A stretch of 64,000 nt of DNA, from contig CACEAP010000001.1 of the NCBI GenBank assembly GCA_902557645.1, forward strand, positions 186,001 through 250,000, read 5' to 3'. The DNA comes from an uncultured SAR86 cluster bacterium. Its GTDB lineage: Bacteria; Pseudomonadota; Gammaproteobacteria; Magnimaribacterales; D2472. Each line of letters begins with the position of its first letter. The stretch's first letter is position 1. The position numbers were made by a program, and so were the translations under genes. The notes beneath the pieces were generated by a model, which was not told the origin of the DNA, made no database searches, and saw only the letters and a program-made list of their open reading frames with translations. Shown here in pieces: positions 63,752 through 64,000 of this stretch.

Positions 63752-64000
63752 ATGAACTGGTTAACAAGACTTATTCCAACAATTGGAATAAACACTGCAA
63801 CCAAAAAAAGCAAGGTACCAGATGGATTATGGATATCATGCCCTTCATGCGAATCTACTTTATATAAACCTGAATTAGAAAAATCACTCTATGTTTGTCC
63901 TAAATGCGATCATCATTTGCGTATTGGCGCTAGAACTAGGCTAGAGCAATTTTTAGATAATGCTGTATATAAAGAAATAGCGGCAGACTTAAAAAGCAAA
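63752..64000 (+). CDS. accD: Acetyl-CoA carboxylase carboxyltransferase beta subunit (3' partial)
   Basis: The first 83 codons of AccD, cut by the window end. MNWLTRLIP, VPDGLWISCPSCES and YVCPKCDHHLRIGARTRLEQFLD match the AccD N-terminus with its four-Cys zinc ribbon (CPSC...CPKC). It starts on the base after the trpA stop, the usual trp-accD order. It differs from the beta subunit in the Atu-like operon, which lacks this zinc ribbon and serves catabolism. Confidence 0.93.
   Translation, partial: MNWLTRLIPTIGINTATKKSKVPDGLWISCPSCESTLYKPELEKSLYVCPKCDHHLRIGARTRLEQFLDNAVYKEIAADLKSK

Overview
The window is about 64 kb of AT-rich, tightly packed bacterial chromosome. Gene content and order point to a marine gammaproteobacterium with a streamlined genome, most like the SAR86 group. 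Supporting signs are the topA-(small genes)-lexA and leuCDB-asd-fimV-truA-trpF orders familiar from Pseudomonas, a gammaproteobacterial CTG-N10-CAG LexA box, a TonB receptor, many acyl-CoA enzymes and near-zero intergenic space. The taxonomic call is inference from gene content, not from a marker-gene tree. No tRNA, rRNA, CRISPR, insertion sequence or prophage gene was seen. No stretch over about 170 bases lacks a gene.

Layout. 1-1082: end of a Rieske oxygenase. 1104-4166: a probable metal (zinc-type) uptake unit of a small His/Cys-rich membrane protein, a TonB receptor with extremely His/Asp-rich loops, a terminator and a MerC-domain protein. 4206-9908: CoA-binding protein, enoyl-CoA hydratase family protein, alpha/beta hydrolase, DoxX, SDR, NagZ and a sterol desaturase-type hydroxylase. 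9996-16783: FATP-like acyl-CoA synthetase, saccharopine dehydrogenase-like protein, NTF2-like protein, ArsC, an Old Yellow Enzyme, a GcvT-fold protein resembling the DMSP demethylase DmdA, and a CIA30 protein. 16792-20771: tadA, xthA, prc and a DsbA/GST-kappa-fold isomerase.

20768-29862 (minus strand) is a seven-gene operon: carboxyltransferase, biotin carboxylase, TetR regulator, AtuA, enoyl-CoA hydratase and two acyl-CoA dehydrogenases. It resembles the acyclic-terpene (atu) carboxylation route. A 28-bp inverted repeat upstream is a good candidate for the TetR operator. A GST gene, an unusual MsrA-thioredoxin-MsrB fusion, a flavin reductase, a nitronate monooxygenase-like flavoprotein, an RraA-family protein, a PlsC-type acyltransferase, a second two-subunit acyl-CoA dehydrogenase pair and a zinc alcohol dehydrogenase follow to 38685.

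38682-49537 is core housekeeping: sirtuin, nadK, rhomboid, galU, pyrD, topA, lexA with its SOS box, a 5'-nucleotidase, thrH and queH. 49588-53750 holds prpBCD (2-methylcitrate cycle) and an SDR-fold protein lacking the catalytic Tyr. The last part is one long run, aroC-leuC-leuD-leuB-asd-fimV-truA-trpF-trpB-trpA-accD, with overlaps or gaps of at most 4 bases; it leaves the window inside accD.

Together the genes suggest a heterotroph that activates and degrades lipid-like, branched or terpenoid acids to acyl-CoA, handles the resulting propionyl-CoA through the methylcitrate cycle, and makes its own branched-chain and aromatic amino acids. Several transcription-unit starts have a TATAAT-like box about 7 bases before the start codon and no Shine-Dalgarno sequence, which suggests leaderless mRNAs.
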